From: Antedon mediterranea
Lineage: Eukaryota > Echinodermata > Crinoidea > Comatulida > Antedonidae
DNA: 64,000 nucleotides
Reading direction: 5' to 3'
NCBI RefSeq assembly: GCF_964355755.1
Contig: NC_092678.1
Coordinates: forward strand, 2,939,922 to 3,003,921
This document shows, piece by piece, positions 19,430 to 29,727 of the stretch. Below the pieces are notes generated by a model that saw only the letters and a list, made by a program, of their open reading frames with translations, did no database searches and was not told the DNA's origin. The translations under genes and the position numbers were made by a program. Every line of letters starts with the position of its first letter. Positions within the stretch are counted from its first letter, which is position 1.

Positions 19430-19804
19430 GTGGAGTGTCATACCATTTTAAGATCCATTGTGTTACAAAGATAAACAAAGGCAATAAAAGGCTCAGTGAA
19501 GTATATGCAATACTTTTGGTATGTGTACTCTTTTTCTACACAAAATATAAAAGTTCTTAGAAGAGAAAACCAGAGTCTTACTTGCATATAAATAACTGAA
19601 GCAATAGGATTTAATTCACTATAGCATGGAAATAAAAAAAAACAGTTGCAGAATTTATTTCAACAATATTATTGACAGAAATACAGTAATTATTATTTAT
19701 AAGCAATATTCATATTCTATATTAATGGAATATTCCATTTAAGGAAGTTAATTTCTAATATTTAAGTTAGACAATTGAGCATTAGATTATTAGGAACTTC
19801 AATC
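19430..19804 (+). promoter_or_regulatory. Promoter region of receptor gene 7
   Basis: GGTGGAGTGTCATACCATTT, then ATAAACAAAG (FOX-like, about 19471) and GCAATAAAAGG (TATA-like) precede GTGAAGTATATGCAATACTT. GGAATATTCC and AAGGAAGTTAA lie at about 19726-19750. No clear donor is seen after GTTCTTAGAAGAG, so a 5' UTR intron is doubtful for this copy. Confidence 0.5.
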
Positions 19805-21367
19805 ATGGTGGGGGATAAACTTGTTGATATTTTGTGGATTATTTCACTCATAACAAATGTATTGCAAACAACACAAGAGGAACATAGAATATTGATAGGA
19901 AACTCAACTGAATTTGTACATGCCACTGAAGGTGATATAATCAACCTCCAATGTACTAATCAAACTTTGATTGAGGATCATTACATCATCTGGTCAAGAG
20001 AAACTCAATATTCTGGAGCTGAAAGAGATATTTACAGAAATGGAACACTATTAACCTCCGACCTTGGCCAAGAAGCACTGGCCTACTCACTTAACAACTC
20101 CACTGAATTTGAATTTACAATATCAGTTGCAAGTGGACTTGAACAATTTATTAACTTAAATAATTACAGATGTAAAGTCATAGCAACAAATACTAGTAAT
20201 GAATTAATAGATATAACTGGTGATGTCACTCTGTCTATACAATATCCACCACCAGCACCATATCCTCTTTGTAATTCTACTGGTTACCAGAGTGATTTAA
20301 TTGGACAAAATGCTACCTTGACCTGTACAACACAGCCAGGTTATACAACAATAAGCATTGAATGGCAGAAAAATGATGCAATGGTTTTGAGTAGAGATAT
20401 AGAATATAATGATAGAGAGAGATTTACAGAATACTCATTGAACTACACTTTTACTCTTCAACAAGAAGATTTAGAGGCAACATACCAATGTAGGGTCACA
20501 TGGAAGGAAGATTTTACAACATGTATAATACAGGAAACATCTCTGACAACAATATCAACAACAGATGGAAACACAACCTCTACCAATGACACTAAAGAAT
20601 CTTCTTCTTTAAATGAAGTCAGCATAATAATATATCTATTTGCTATTCCAGCTGTTATTTGTATTTGTCTTCTATTGTTTCTAATTTGTGGTGTCTTGAA
20701 GAAACAAGATGGAAAAGGAAAGTCTACAACAAATGGTGATAAAATGCAGATGAAGTATTCCAATAAAAGTAAGGGATTATACAGAGAGTCTAACCCCATG
20801 TATCATTTATCAGCTTCAAAGAATCAACCAGAATTTATGATACAGACAGATCTGAAGACATCATCTGACAAGCGCAATAGAAGTGACGCCTATGCTCAAG
20901 TAGTTCCAAAATCAATAAGAAATTCAAAATTACAGCAAGATAAGGAGTCTGAATATCCTACAGAAGATGACAATGGTATGATTGATAACAACATATATGA
21001 AGGTGGATTTGAAGTTACAGAATCACAGAATGGAAGCTTGAGAAATAACAATATGCAGCAGCATAAGCCATCTGAAGAAGACAATGGTATGGTGGAAAAT
21101 AACATTTATGGAGATGTGATTGACGTTACAGAATCTCAGAATGGAAGCTTGACAAATGCTAATACGCAGAAAGATAAGCAGTCTGAATGTCCATCTGAAG
21201 AAAACAATGGTATGGTGGAAAATAACATTTATGGAGATGTGATTGACGTTACTGAATCCCAGAATGGAAGCTTGAGAAATGCTAATACGCAGAAAGATAA
21301 GGAGTCTGAATGTCCATCTGAAGATGACCATGTAATGGTTGATAACAACATATATGACGGTGTATAA
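19805..21367 (+). CDS. Two-Ig-domain transmembrane receptor, class B tail with repeated NNIY units (520 aa), gene 7
   Basis: The start is the ATG of MVGDKLVDILWIISLI. The protein has a signal peptide, Ig1 (INLQCTNQ, IIWSRE, YRCKVIATN), the PPPAPYPLC linker and Ig2 (LTCTTQ, then IEWQKNDA, where the usual WWRN has become WQKN while the core Trp is kept, then TYQCRVTW and TTCII). The stalk is short and the helix is SIIIYLFAIPAVICICLLLF. The tail is the longest of class B, with GLYRES, NPMYHL, AYAQVVPKS and then four tandem units of about 36 residues, each with NNIY followed by EGGF, GDV, GDV or DGV. It is the last gene of the array and faces the GRAMD4-like gene tail to tail. Confidence 0.85.
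   Translation: MVGDKLVDILWIISLITNVLQTTQEEHRILIGNSTEFVHATEGDIINLQCTNQTLIEDHYIIWSRETQYSGAERDIYRNGTLLTSDLGQEALAYSLNNSTEFEFTISVASGLEQFINLNNYRCKVIATNTSNELIDITGDVTLSIQYPPPAPYPLCNSTGYQSDLIGQNATLTCTTQPGYTTISIEWQKNDAMVLSRDIEYNDRERFTEYSLNYTFTLQQEDLEATYQCRVTWKEDFTTCIIQETSLTTISTTDGNTTSTNDTKESSSLNEVSIIIYLFAIPAVICICLLLFLICGVLKKQDGKGKSTTNGDKMQMKYSNKSKGLYRESNPMYHLSASKNQPEFMIQTDLKTSSDKRNRSDAYAQVVPKSIRNSKLQQDKESEYPTEDDNGMIDNNIYEGGFEVTESQNGSLRNNNMQQHKPSEEDNGMVENNIYGDVIDVTESQNGSLTNANTQKDKQSECPSEENNGMVENNIYGDVIDVTESQNGSLRNANTQKDKESECPSEDDHVMVDNNIYDGV
20982..21364 (+). repeat. Tandem coding repeat in the class B tail
   Basis: A unit of about 105-114 bp encoding NNIYGDVIDVTESQNGSLRN followed by KESECPSEDD-type acidic text is repeated three to four times. 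The central two units are nearly identical. Genes 4, 5 and 6 have one or two such units, so tail tyrosine number varies with copy number. Confidence 0.8.
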
Positions 21368-21887
21368 TTTATCAAGTAAAAACACAGAAATGCCACTAAC
21401 TGAACTAAATTATATTTAATACAGTTGAATATGTTAATAGGGCAACTATGTATGTAATTTGTTTATATGAGAGAATTTATTAGTAAAAATAAGTATTGGA
21501 TTAAGGAAGTAAAATAGGTGCACTAATTTAAAATGATGAATACAGTAAAAGTTCTTACTCAACCAGGCATATCTTAGTGCTTCTAAATACATACTGTTGA
21601 AAACCACCAATTTTCCATACCAGGTCTGTAAAATCTTTGTTAATTGCAGTGTGAACAATTCTTTTGTTAAGTATTGCTTTAACAACCAATATAAAAAAGA
21701 GATAACATCAACCTGTGGTTTCCTTATCATCCAATAAAGGAAGTACTGTATATAAATTCACATTACTGCAGAATATGTATATATTGGGAATTAAAAATAA
21801 TTGTTATTCTATATTATATTCTATATTTGGTATGTTTCAATGCCAGTGAAAATAAAGGAAGTCTAAGTCTAAATTTACATTACTTTA

Positions 21888-22040
21888 GAACTATGTATAT
21901 TTAGGGGAACTATGTATATTTGGGGGAACTATGTATATTTGGGGGAACTATGTATATTTAGGTGAACTATGTATATTTAGGGGAACTATGTATATTTGGG
22001 GGAACTATCTATATTTGAGGGAACTATCTATATTTGGGGG
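21888..22040. repeat. 19-bp tandem repeat, about eight copies
   Basis: The unit GAACTATGTATATTTGGGG starts at 21888, 21907, 21926, 21945 and onward with exact 19-bp period. The last two units read CTATCTATATT. There are no spacers, so it is a minisatellite, not a CRISPR. Confidence 0.9.
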
Positions 22041-22210
22041 AATTCCTATTATTTGTTTTATTCTATATTTTATATATTTTATTTTGTTAGTAAAAATAAA
22101 GCATTCTTTAAAATATTGAACAATATTTTAAATAAATTTAATTTAGTATTATATATTATGTTATAATATGTGATCCTCACTAAAGGCCGATCACCACTTG
22201 ATTTACATTT

Positions 22211-22308
22211 AAAGCTCTGTCTACACTATCAAACTAGTTTGACAAAAAGTGTGATGTGCCCAAATATGGTAGTGATATGACATCATCATGTACATATATG
22301 GGCTTAAG
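22211..22308. mobile_element. MITE family copy 1 (one end only)
   Basis: It begins AAGCTCTGTCTACACTATC, then AAACTAGTTTGACAAAAAG, TGATGTGCCCAAATATGG and ATGACATCATCATGT. The right terminal repeat is missing, so the copy is truncated. Confidence 0.75.
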
Positions 22309-22535
22309 TTAACTACAGTAAATTTTATAGTTTTAGTTTTGTTATCATTATTAGATAAAGTTATGTTAAAAAGTGTATGTAGTGTAGTGTATACATCTAT
22401 ATTGTTTATCACATAATCACTAAAAATAATTTCATCGCTATGTGCCTAAATATATATTAAATAAACAATCAAAAAATTGTCAGGAAAAGCATTCAATAAT
22501 AGCTGAAATAAAAGATAATTGTGTAAATGTATTAC

Positions 22536-25500
22536 CTGTCTTCTCTGTGAAACAATTTTGCATTGTACTTTTTGTTCGTTCGTTGGCAGCTTCTTCCACA
22601 TCTCAGCTGTCGTGTCATACTTCTGTTTCAGGCGAGGATATTTTCGATACAGGTTTTTGGTAATAAATAACTTAACGCCAATAAAAAAACCTTTAAAAGT
22701 GCAATGAAAAAATAAGTTTTATATATGATAGAATAAAGGTTTACATTGATGATGATGCTGTTGATATGATGATGACCTTTACGTTGATGATGATGATGAA
22801 AATGATGATGATGAAAATGATGATGATGATCTTTATGTTGAGGATGATGAAAATAATGATGATTTTTACATTAATGATGATGAAAATAATGATGATTTTT
22901 ACGTTGATGATGAAAATAATGATAATGATCTTTACGTTATGATGATGAAAGTAATGATAATGATCTTTCTGTTTTAATGATAATGATCTTTACGTTGTTG
23001 ATGATGCTGTTGATAATGATGTTGCTGATGTTACAACAAAAGAATCACTCACCTGCATAGGTAAGAAGCGTTGAAGCCGAAACAAAAAGTGATAATATAA
23101 AGCCAGCACATATATTTTTATAAAGAGATTTTGTAACTTGTACGTCACTCCATGATATTAAGCTAAAATATATAAAACATTATCATTATTTTACTTTACT
23201 TCTCAGAAACATGCTGCAATATAATATAATATTTTTGGGAAGAAAATAAATATAAAAATACCCCAGTTCCCAAAAACATTGCAATGAATTTTAAGAAACA
23301 GACTACAATACAAAAATGGGAAAGATATCACAAATCGTTTTTAAAGTTGAAAATAAAAATAGTTTGAAAGTTTTTTTTCTTAAATTAATCTACAAAAATT
23401 TTTTTTTTAATGCAATAAGTTTGTTTAGCAGTAATTATTTACAATGAACATGATTTCAGGCCTATTAATATCATACTTTTGTAGTTTTTCAAGACCATCA
23501 GCAACATCTCCAAGCAGGTTTTGAGCCTTCTTTGCAACCTGTAAGACTAGGTGAAATTTGTCTGGCATGCCTAATGATTTTTCTTCTTCAGTATCCTGAA
23601 TTAATGGTAAAGTAAAAAACATGATAAAAAGATTCTTCTTGCAATAATGCAACATAAAGTAAATAAATAACCTGACAAAGACTGTTTTTCATTCATAAAA
23701 TGTTGTAACAAAAAAGTTGCACAACGTAACTTGCCTCTTCAATAGTATGGTAGGGCAAAAGAGAAAACTCTATATTCCAACCTCTGAAAAAAGAATGACA
23801 AAAAAAGAAGAGAGATATTATATACATGATTTAAATTGATTTCTTAGATGAAAATGGAAATACAGAATTAGGTATGAACTGTAACAAAAAACATTTGAAA
23901 GATATTTGATAGTTAATATACATGACTAATTAGGATAATTAGAGCTAACTATCTAAAAGGTGTATGATAGAGAACATATATTGATTTGTATTGGGACATT
24001 GGATTTGAAACTGCTAGAACTACATACACTTTAGCCGCAAACATTCATTGCTTAGTAATCTTTGAGCAAGTATAAAATAATGGTGATTCTTACCTGGATA
24101 TTAAGTACGTTTTTGAGAAATGCCAGAGAATTAAACCAAACAGGACGGTGAGAAACCAGCCACTATAGATGGCATACATGTACAGCTAAAAAGAAAAGAA
24201 AATTAATCTAATTAATTAGCCTGTTTTACGCCACTTGAAATTGAGGTAGCACAACGGTGAGTTAATTGTTTAAGGAAAATTTAAAGTAATTTAAAAATAT
24301 TGACATGGACTGAGTTTACAGTATAGTTATCTGGTACTACAGTACTACAACAAAACAAAACATCTGCACATGCACCAAACAAAAATATATTTATTGTAAA
24401 AAAGTTTTAGAACTTATGATAAACTGTGTATGTGTACGCTTATATCAATTTTGTTAAGTTTTTAATCATGCACAGATGTCGGACATGCTTGACTGCTTTC
24501 ATAGCCTATTTAAAGCAATGACACATAATAATATTGATAACTACACAACTCATATTCATTAACGTTTTCTAATAATTACACTTCCAGAAAAATAATCATG
24601 ACTAGATGGAATTAATGACAAGAATATTGTACAATGTTATATAAAGTGTAATTATATATTACAAGAAATGTCAAGGGCAATAAGTATGTAAATTAAAATT
24701 CGTCTTAATGTTTTTTCCGTCTCCGGTTTTGTCTTTAATGGGCCTGGGTGTCTACAACTGGGTGTCTGAGTTACATTTTTTGTGGATTCTTTCTTTGTGT
24801 TATGTAATTGTTTTCTCTGTAAATATATATGTGTGTATTACCACAGATAAAGACAATTAAAATCAATGGGAATTGATTATGGCATAATTGGGTACCATGG
24901 ACAGAGTGAAACACTAAAGTGAAAGCAACAAAAATGCAATTTAACAATCTGCTCATTAAATGCCTTAATGAGATCTAAATAATTTGAATTACAAGATATC
25001 AACTTCTAAAAGAAGATTTTTTTGTTTTTTGTTTGTTTTTTTTAATTCATTTCAACAGTTAACTCTTGTATATCTATGGGCTTCAAAAATATCTGATTTA
25101 CCTGGCATACATTTTAGAATGAAACTACAGCCACTTTGCCAAATATTTGATGCCATTGTAGTTTTAAAATAAAATAATTTGGATAGATGACAAAACACAT
25201 AAATAATACATTAATTGCACTGATGAAGGGCTATTGTTGCCAGAAAGCTCTGAAAATTGTTTTGGCTGTTTTACTTTATCGTTTTGATTTAGCTTTTTGT
25301 GTATTTTATATCCCATTGGGATCTAGCCACTGATACCCACAGCATTGTAATTGTTTACAGTATCTTGCCTTTGGATTAATACTACATTACTTAAATAATG
25401 TAGTTTATTTACTGATGTCTTTTAAACTCACCATAAACGCAATAAACGTTGAGGCAGGGGATTGCCACGACATCAACGCAGATAAAACTTTTAAGTACAA

Positions 25501-28500
25501 CATTGGTGGTCCAGCTCCAGACTCTGAAAAAGGACATTAGTTATATTATGAAAATAATGACAAATGGAAATGGCGATTTTATCTTAAAAATTATAATTTA
25601 ATTTTGATATTAAACAATTATGCCATTTTTTGTTTTGGTATTTTTATTGAAAGTAGTGGATGATTAAACTTACTAAATCTCCTCAAATTTTCTTTTAATC
25701 TGAAAAAAATAAAAAGATGAAAAAAGTTTATTGCACACAACACATAATATAAAAGTATTTGTTAAATAATAAATACATTGTGTATAAATATTTCATTACT
25801 TCTTGGCAGGAAACTCTAACTAAAATACATGTAATTTATCCTATCCTAATTTAGCCTACATAAGTAAAAGGACCACCAGGAAGAACAATAGAAAACTGGT
25901 TAAACCAAATAAAAAATGTAGATTTTAGCACAATAACAAACTATCCTGCCCAAACCAGAAAAATATGGAACCAAATCGCGGAAAGTGTAATGTTGGAAAA
26001 GGTTTCAACAGAGAGAGAGGAACTTGATCTTATTGTAGTTTATCCCTACAATATTTTGACTTGATACCGCTCTCATGTTTTATAAAGTATAACTCACTTC
26101 CGTACGGATAACTCTTGCTCAATTGTAGGGGTTACCTCTTCAAGATCACTATCATCGGAAAAATCCTGCAGGAATGTCAAAATCTTGTCCTCCATCCACC
26201 TGTAGAACCGGTTTCCGCGACTGGAATTACGCGTTGATTCTAAAGAGCCTAGAAGATATACAAAATAAAAAAGCGACACATTAAATTAAAATTGTATATA
26301 GCGCCATCTATGTTAAAAAATCGTCGTCTATGTTGAGTTAGGCTTACCTGTACTACATCAAGCATAAAATACAAATAAACATAGGCTTAGGCTAATTAGG
26401 TTCAAATTAATTATAGTCCTTAGCTATTTTTCTCCAAAATAATTCTGAATATTTTTATGGATGCGCGAGAAATAGCCACGTATGCATGAGGCATAAATAA
26501 TCCGTGAGAGTTGGCAGATATGTTTGTATAAGCCCACCGCATTTGTAGACACTCAATTATAAGCCCATGTTAGGATGCTAGACACACAATTATAAGCCCA
26601 TGTTAGAATGCTAGACACTATTTCTTTAAGATACCTGTTTCTTCTGTGTTTATAAGATTTTCTCTTCTAGGTAAATCAGCCTCATCTGACATTCTAGATA
26701 ACAAGAGAAACAGTAAAGACAAATTTAAATTATTTTTAATCAATTAATTGGATAATCTACACTAGTACCTCACAGCTGCAAAAAAGTAACAACTTGTAAC
26801 CAGGCAAAATCCCAAGAGTCCCCTGACAAAATACACCAGTGAGAGGCATGTTTTTTATTCCAAGATTTTCCAAGTATGTTAATTCTGTCCTAATGACAGT
26901 ACATTATGCTAATGAAATCAATAATTTCTCATGAGATTTCATGATGTTTATTATGCAAGTATGAAAAGTGTAATAAATCAGGAGATTAAAATATGTTACA
27001 ACTTGTTAAAATATTTAATGAATGGTGTTATTAAACGTGTTAGAATATGTATTTTCATATATACAATATGCAAGTTCATACAAAACCTTTCGTTCATTGA
27101 CGTCTCTTCAAGTTCCAAGATTCTTGCATTTAACTCATCATTTTTACTCTTTTGTTCTTTCAGTTTTTTATAAAGCTGGTCAACATGTTTTTCTTCTTTT
27201 AATTGTTCTAATTCTTTGGCTTTGAAATGAAATTATGAAAAACATAATTTATGTGAACAATATATATTTCAATAAAGCTCTGTCTACACTATCAAACTTT
27301 ATGTGACAAAAAAATGTAATGTGCCTATATATGGACACGATGATGTCATATCACTACTATATTTAGGCAAATCAAACTTTTTTTGTCAAACTAGTTTGAG
27401 CTTTTAAAACCAAGAATGAACACTTCACATTTAAAAGAGTTTTTAACTTAAGAATGACAAGGAAAACTTTTTCTGAAATGACATGTGCCGTTATATTTTG
27501 CTTACTAAGTTTTTGATTAGAAATCATTGTAGCCACCAATTGCTCTTGCAGGTTTGACAGCTGCATTTCAAACACTCCTCTGTCGTCAAAGTTATGCCAT
27601 TCATCGGTCAACTAAAAGAAATAGTAAATATTTTTTTAACAATAAAATATTGAATTGCAGTATTCGCTAAATCATTTGATGTATTATTGGCCTATACAGT
27701 TACCATACAAAGTCCATCCTTAAACAGAAAATGTCAAATGAAATGGCATTCAATGGGAAAGGAAGGGGCAGAGGAATAGGTTGGGTATAACAAATAGGAT
27801 GAGGCATTTATTTAAAAAAAAATGTTTTTTTGTTTCTTGTGAACTTTATTCAATCAATCGTTAATAATAACCATAATAACGTGTATAGTGCAATGATTTT
27901 TACAAAAAAATATTAATTATAAAATATGTACATTGATTATTAACAGTAATGAGAATGACTATATAATAATAATATAATGACTGACTATATCGCCTAAAAT
28001 TTATAATTTAAATCTACGATACTTAGTATTGTATATTCAGGAATAGCCGCTCCATAGTCTCTTTGCTTTTCTTCCTTATAACTTTTTCTTATTAACTCAA
28101 AATTATTTTTACTAACAAACATTACTATTTGTATGCCTAGTGTGTAAACATTATTGACATAATTTCATAAACATCTTCATGTCGTACAACTACTCGTAAC
28201 ATTTTTTCTCAACTTTCTACCATCTAAAAGTCGTAGTTAGTCATGCCTCGGGTCACATTCTATGGTCACCGTACAGGTAGGCTACTACATGAGTACTTCT
28301 ATGAATGGATGACTAGCCGGTGACAATAACGCTAGTTGGTCATACCCAGTACCGTTTTGATTTTACGATCATTTGGGAAACCACCTCACGACGACTGACT
28401 ATTTTGAATTGAATTATACAGAAGTTGAATAAAAAAATATGTGGTGTTACTGTAGTTTGGAAGGCAGTCATTTTGGCCACTGGTCATGGAACGCCTCAGT

Positions 28501-29727
28501 TCATGTCGCTTTATTCTTATCATTATTTCATAGTTTACTCAATAATGACCTCAAAAGGTTGAAATATCGTACATTTGCTTGAGTGTGACCTTTTTTGTTA
28601 AATTTTAATGCAGAAAACAACACAATACATAAAATTGTAAAGCGGGAAAAAGGGAGAAAGTGTGAAAAAACGGTAGCACGATTTTAGCCGGAAGACAAGT
28701 CCAAAATATGGGAGTCTCTCCAAAATGAAAGGGTTGGCATATGAATGAAGTTGATAAATATTTGGCTTTTGGTGGAGCACCATGAATTTTGGCATTCCAT
28801 ACACAGGGGTCAAATACGAATGGAGACCAATATGCACTGTTTGTTTTGTTTTTTTTATTGGTTTTCCACACACAAATAAATACAATCTCATATAATAATA
28901 ATATAGTATTCGATAACTGAAATAACAAAATTAGGATAAGGTGGTGTGTGGATGGAGGCCAAAATAAGTTTGTTAAAAAAATATAGCAGATAACATACGT
29001 CACAGGCAGTCTGATTTAACAAAGACTTTAAAGAATTAAAGACATACTGCATCATTGAAACAAAAAAAAATAAATAAAAAAAAATGATTAGTTCTGTTTC
29101 GGTTTCTTTGTTGTATGATGGCAGTGTGTCTTGAAGTGACTCCAAGCAGTGGAAAAACAAATATTGGAATTAAGAATAAATAATAAGATTATAAGTCAGC
29201 ACAGGCGCACAAAACTGGAAAACTACATGTATATGAGGATCCATAAACAGGACAGAAAGTTTACCTGCCATACACCGAGACCAGACACTTTTTAGATTAA
29301 ATTTAAAAGAATAAATATTGGGTAGTAGAGATTTTTAAAAAATATCTAAAGAATTCCACAATTTGGGCCCATTATAAAAAATAGATTTTTTTTTGAGAGA
29401 TGATGTATATTTTTCTTTTGTAAATCTAGTTTTGTAGTCATGAGTATCAGACTGCTGTTTAGGAAATAAGGTAGACATGTGTTGTTCTTATAACGATACA
29501 TAAAAGTAAGGGTTTGTAACTTATTTAGGTCAAAAATATTAAGGACATTAAATTATGAAATAAATGTTTGGTATGCGATAAGCCTTTCAAATTACCGTAT
29601 CCGCATCCCCCACAGATACTTGTCCTTCGTCTCCGTACTCAGATGATTCTTGCATGGAAGCGCCTTGGTCATTTCGTTCGTTTGCATTCGGTCGAAATTT
29701 GGAGCGTAAAGCATGCCTTAATGACAT
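22536..29727 (-). CDS. GRAMD4: GRAMD4-like membrane protein, N-terminal 12 exons (3' part not found)
   Basis: Exons, 5' to 3' on the minus strand: 29727-29596, 27611-27506, 27219-27087, 26693-26635, 26248-26098, 25699-25674 (26-bp microexon), 25523-25432, 24185-24094, 23783-23735, 23595-23477, 23162-23053, 22690-22536. All phases agree and give 408 codons. The start is ATG at 29727 (MSLRHALRSKFRPN). Exons 2-3 encode a coiled coil (ELEQLKEEKHVDQLYKKLK). Exons 5-12 follow vertebrate GRAMD4: RFYRWMEDK, LKENLRRF, LSALMSWQ, YAIYSGWFLTVLFG, RGWNIEFSLLP, KFHLVLQVAKKAQNLLG, ISWSDVQVTKSLY, YRKYPRLKQKYDT, SQRRQ. GRAMD4 of vertebrates is an organelle-membrane, pro-apoptotic protein with a C-terminal GRAM domain. 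That domain is not found downstream. The intron after exon 9 has a GC donor, and exon 3 has a weak GTTTTG donor. Confidence 0.85.
22743..23028. repeat. GATGAT-rich imperfect microsatellite in a GRAMD4-like intron
   Basis: Runs of GATGATGATGAAAATGATGA alternate with CTTTACGTTGATGATG, giving a loose higher-order period of 30-45 bp. It lies in the last intron seen, 25 bp from exon 11. Confidence 0.8.
23729..23735 (-). other. Non-canonical GC splice donor of GRAMD4-like exon 9
   Basis: On the minus strand exon 9 ends ATTGAAGAG and is followed by GCAAGT rather than GTAAGT. The next exon begins after a normal AG (ATTCAG|GATACT), and the join keeps the GRAMD4 frame. The only nearby GT (GTTACG) would create a stop, so a GC-AG intron is the best reading. 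Confidence 0.7.
27274..27405. mobile_element. MITE family copy 2
   Basis: The left end AAAGCTCTGTCTACACTATC is followed by AAACTTTATGTGACAAAAAA and GATGATGTCATATCACTA. The right end is shortened to AAACTAGTTTGAGCTTTT. It lies between coiled-coil exons 2 and 3. Confidence 0.8.

Larger units (their letters stand above)
21368..22535. other. Spacer between the receptor array and the GRAMD4-like gene
   Basis: This 1.2 kb holds a 19-bp tandem repeat (21888-22040) and one MITE copy (22211-22308). No GRAM-domain exon is recognised on the minus strand. A 67-bp minus-strand stretch at 21559-21625 has splice-like borders but no matching domain. Confidence 0.5.

Noticed and set aside
19059-19484. 141-codon minus-strand frame
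   Set aside because: It straddles the end of the TTAA-flanked element and the promoter of gene 7, with no domain; chance open frame.
21559-21625. Minus-strand 67-bp exon-like stretch (TTTTACAG at one side, GTAAGA at the other) as a GRAMD4 C-terminal exon
   Set aside because: The frame reads TWYGKLVVFNSMYLEAL, which matches neither the GRAM domain nor the linker before it.
21888-22040. CRISPR-like array
   Set aside because: Head-to-tail 19-bp units with no spacers in an animal genome; simple minisatellite.
25200-25340. Possible retroelement tail around TGATGAAGGGCTATTGTTGC
   Set aside because: The phrase resembles text seen in some invertebrate repeats, but no second copy, frame or terminal structure is visible here.
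28598-29160. Overlapping minus-strand frames of 90-132 codons upstream of GRAMD4-like exon 2
   Set aside because: They lie in the intron between exons 1 and 2, are rich in Phe/Leu/Tyr from AT bias, and match nothing recognised.
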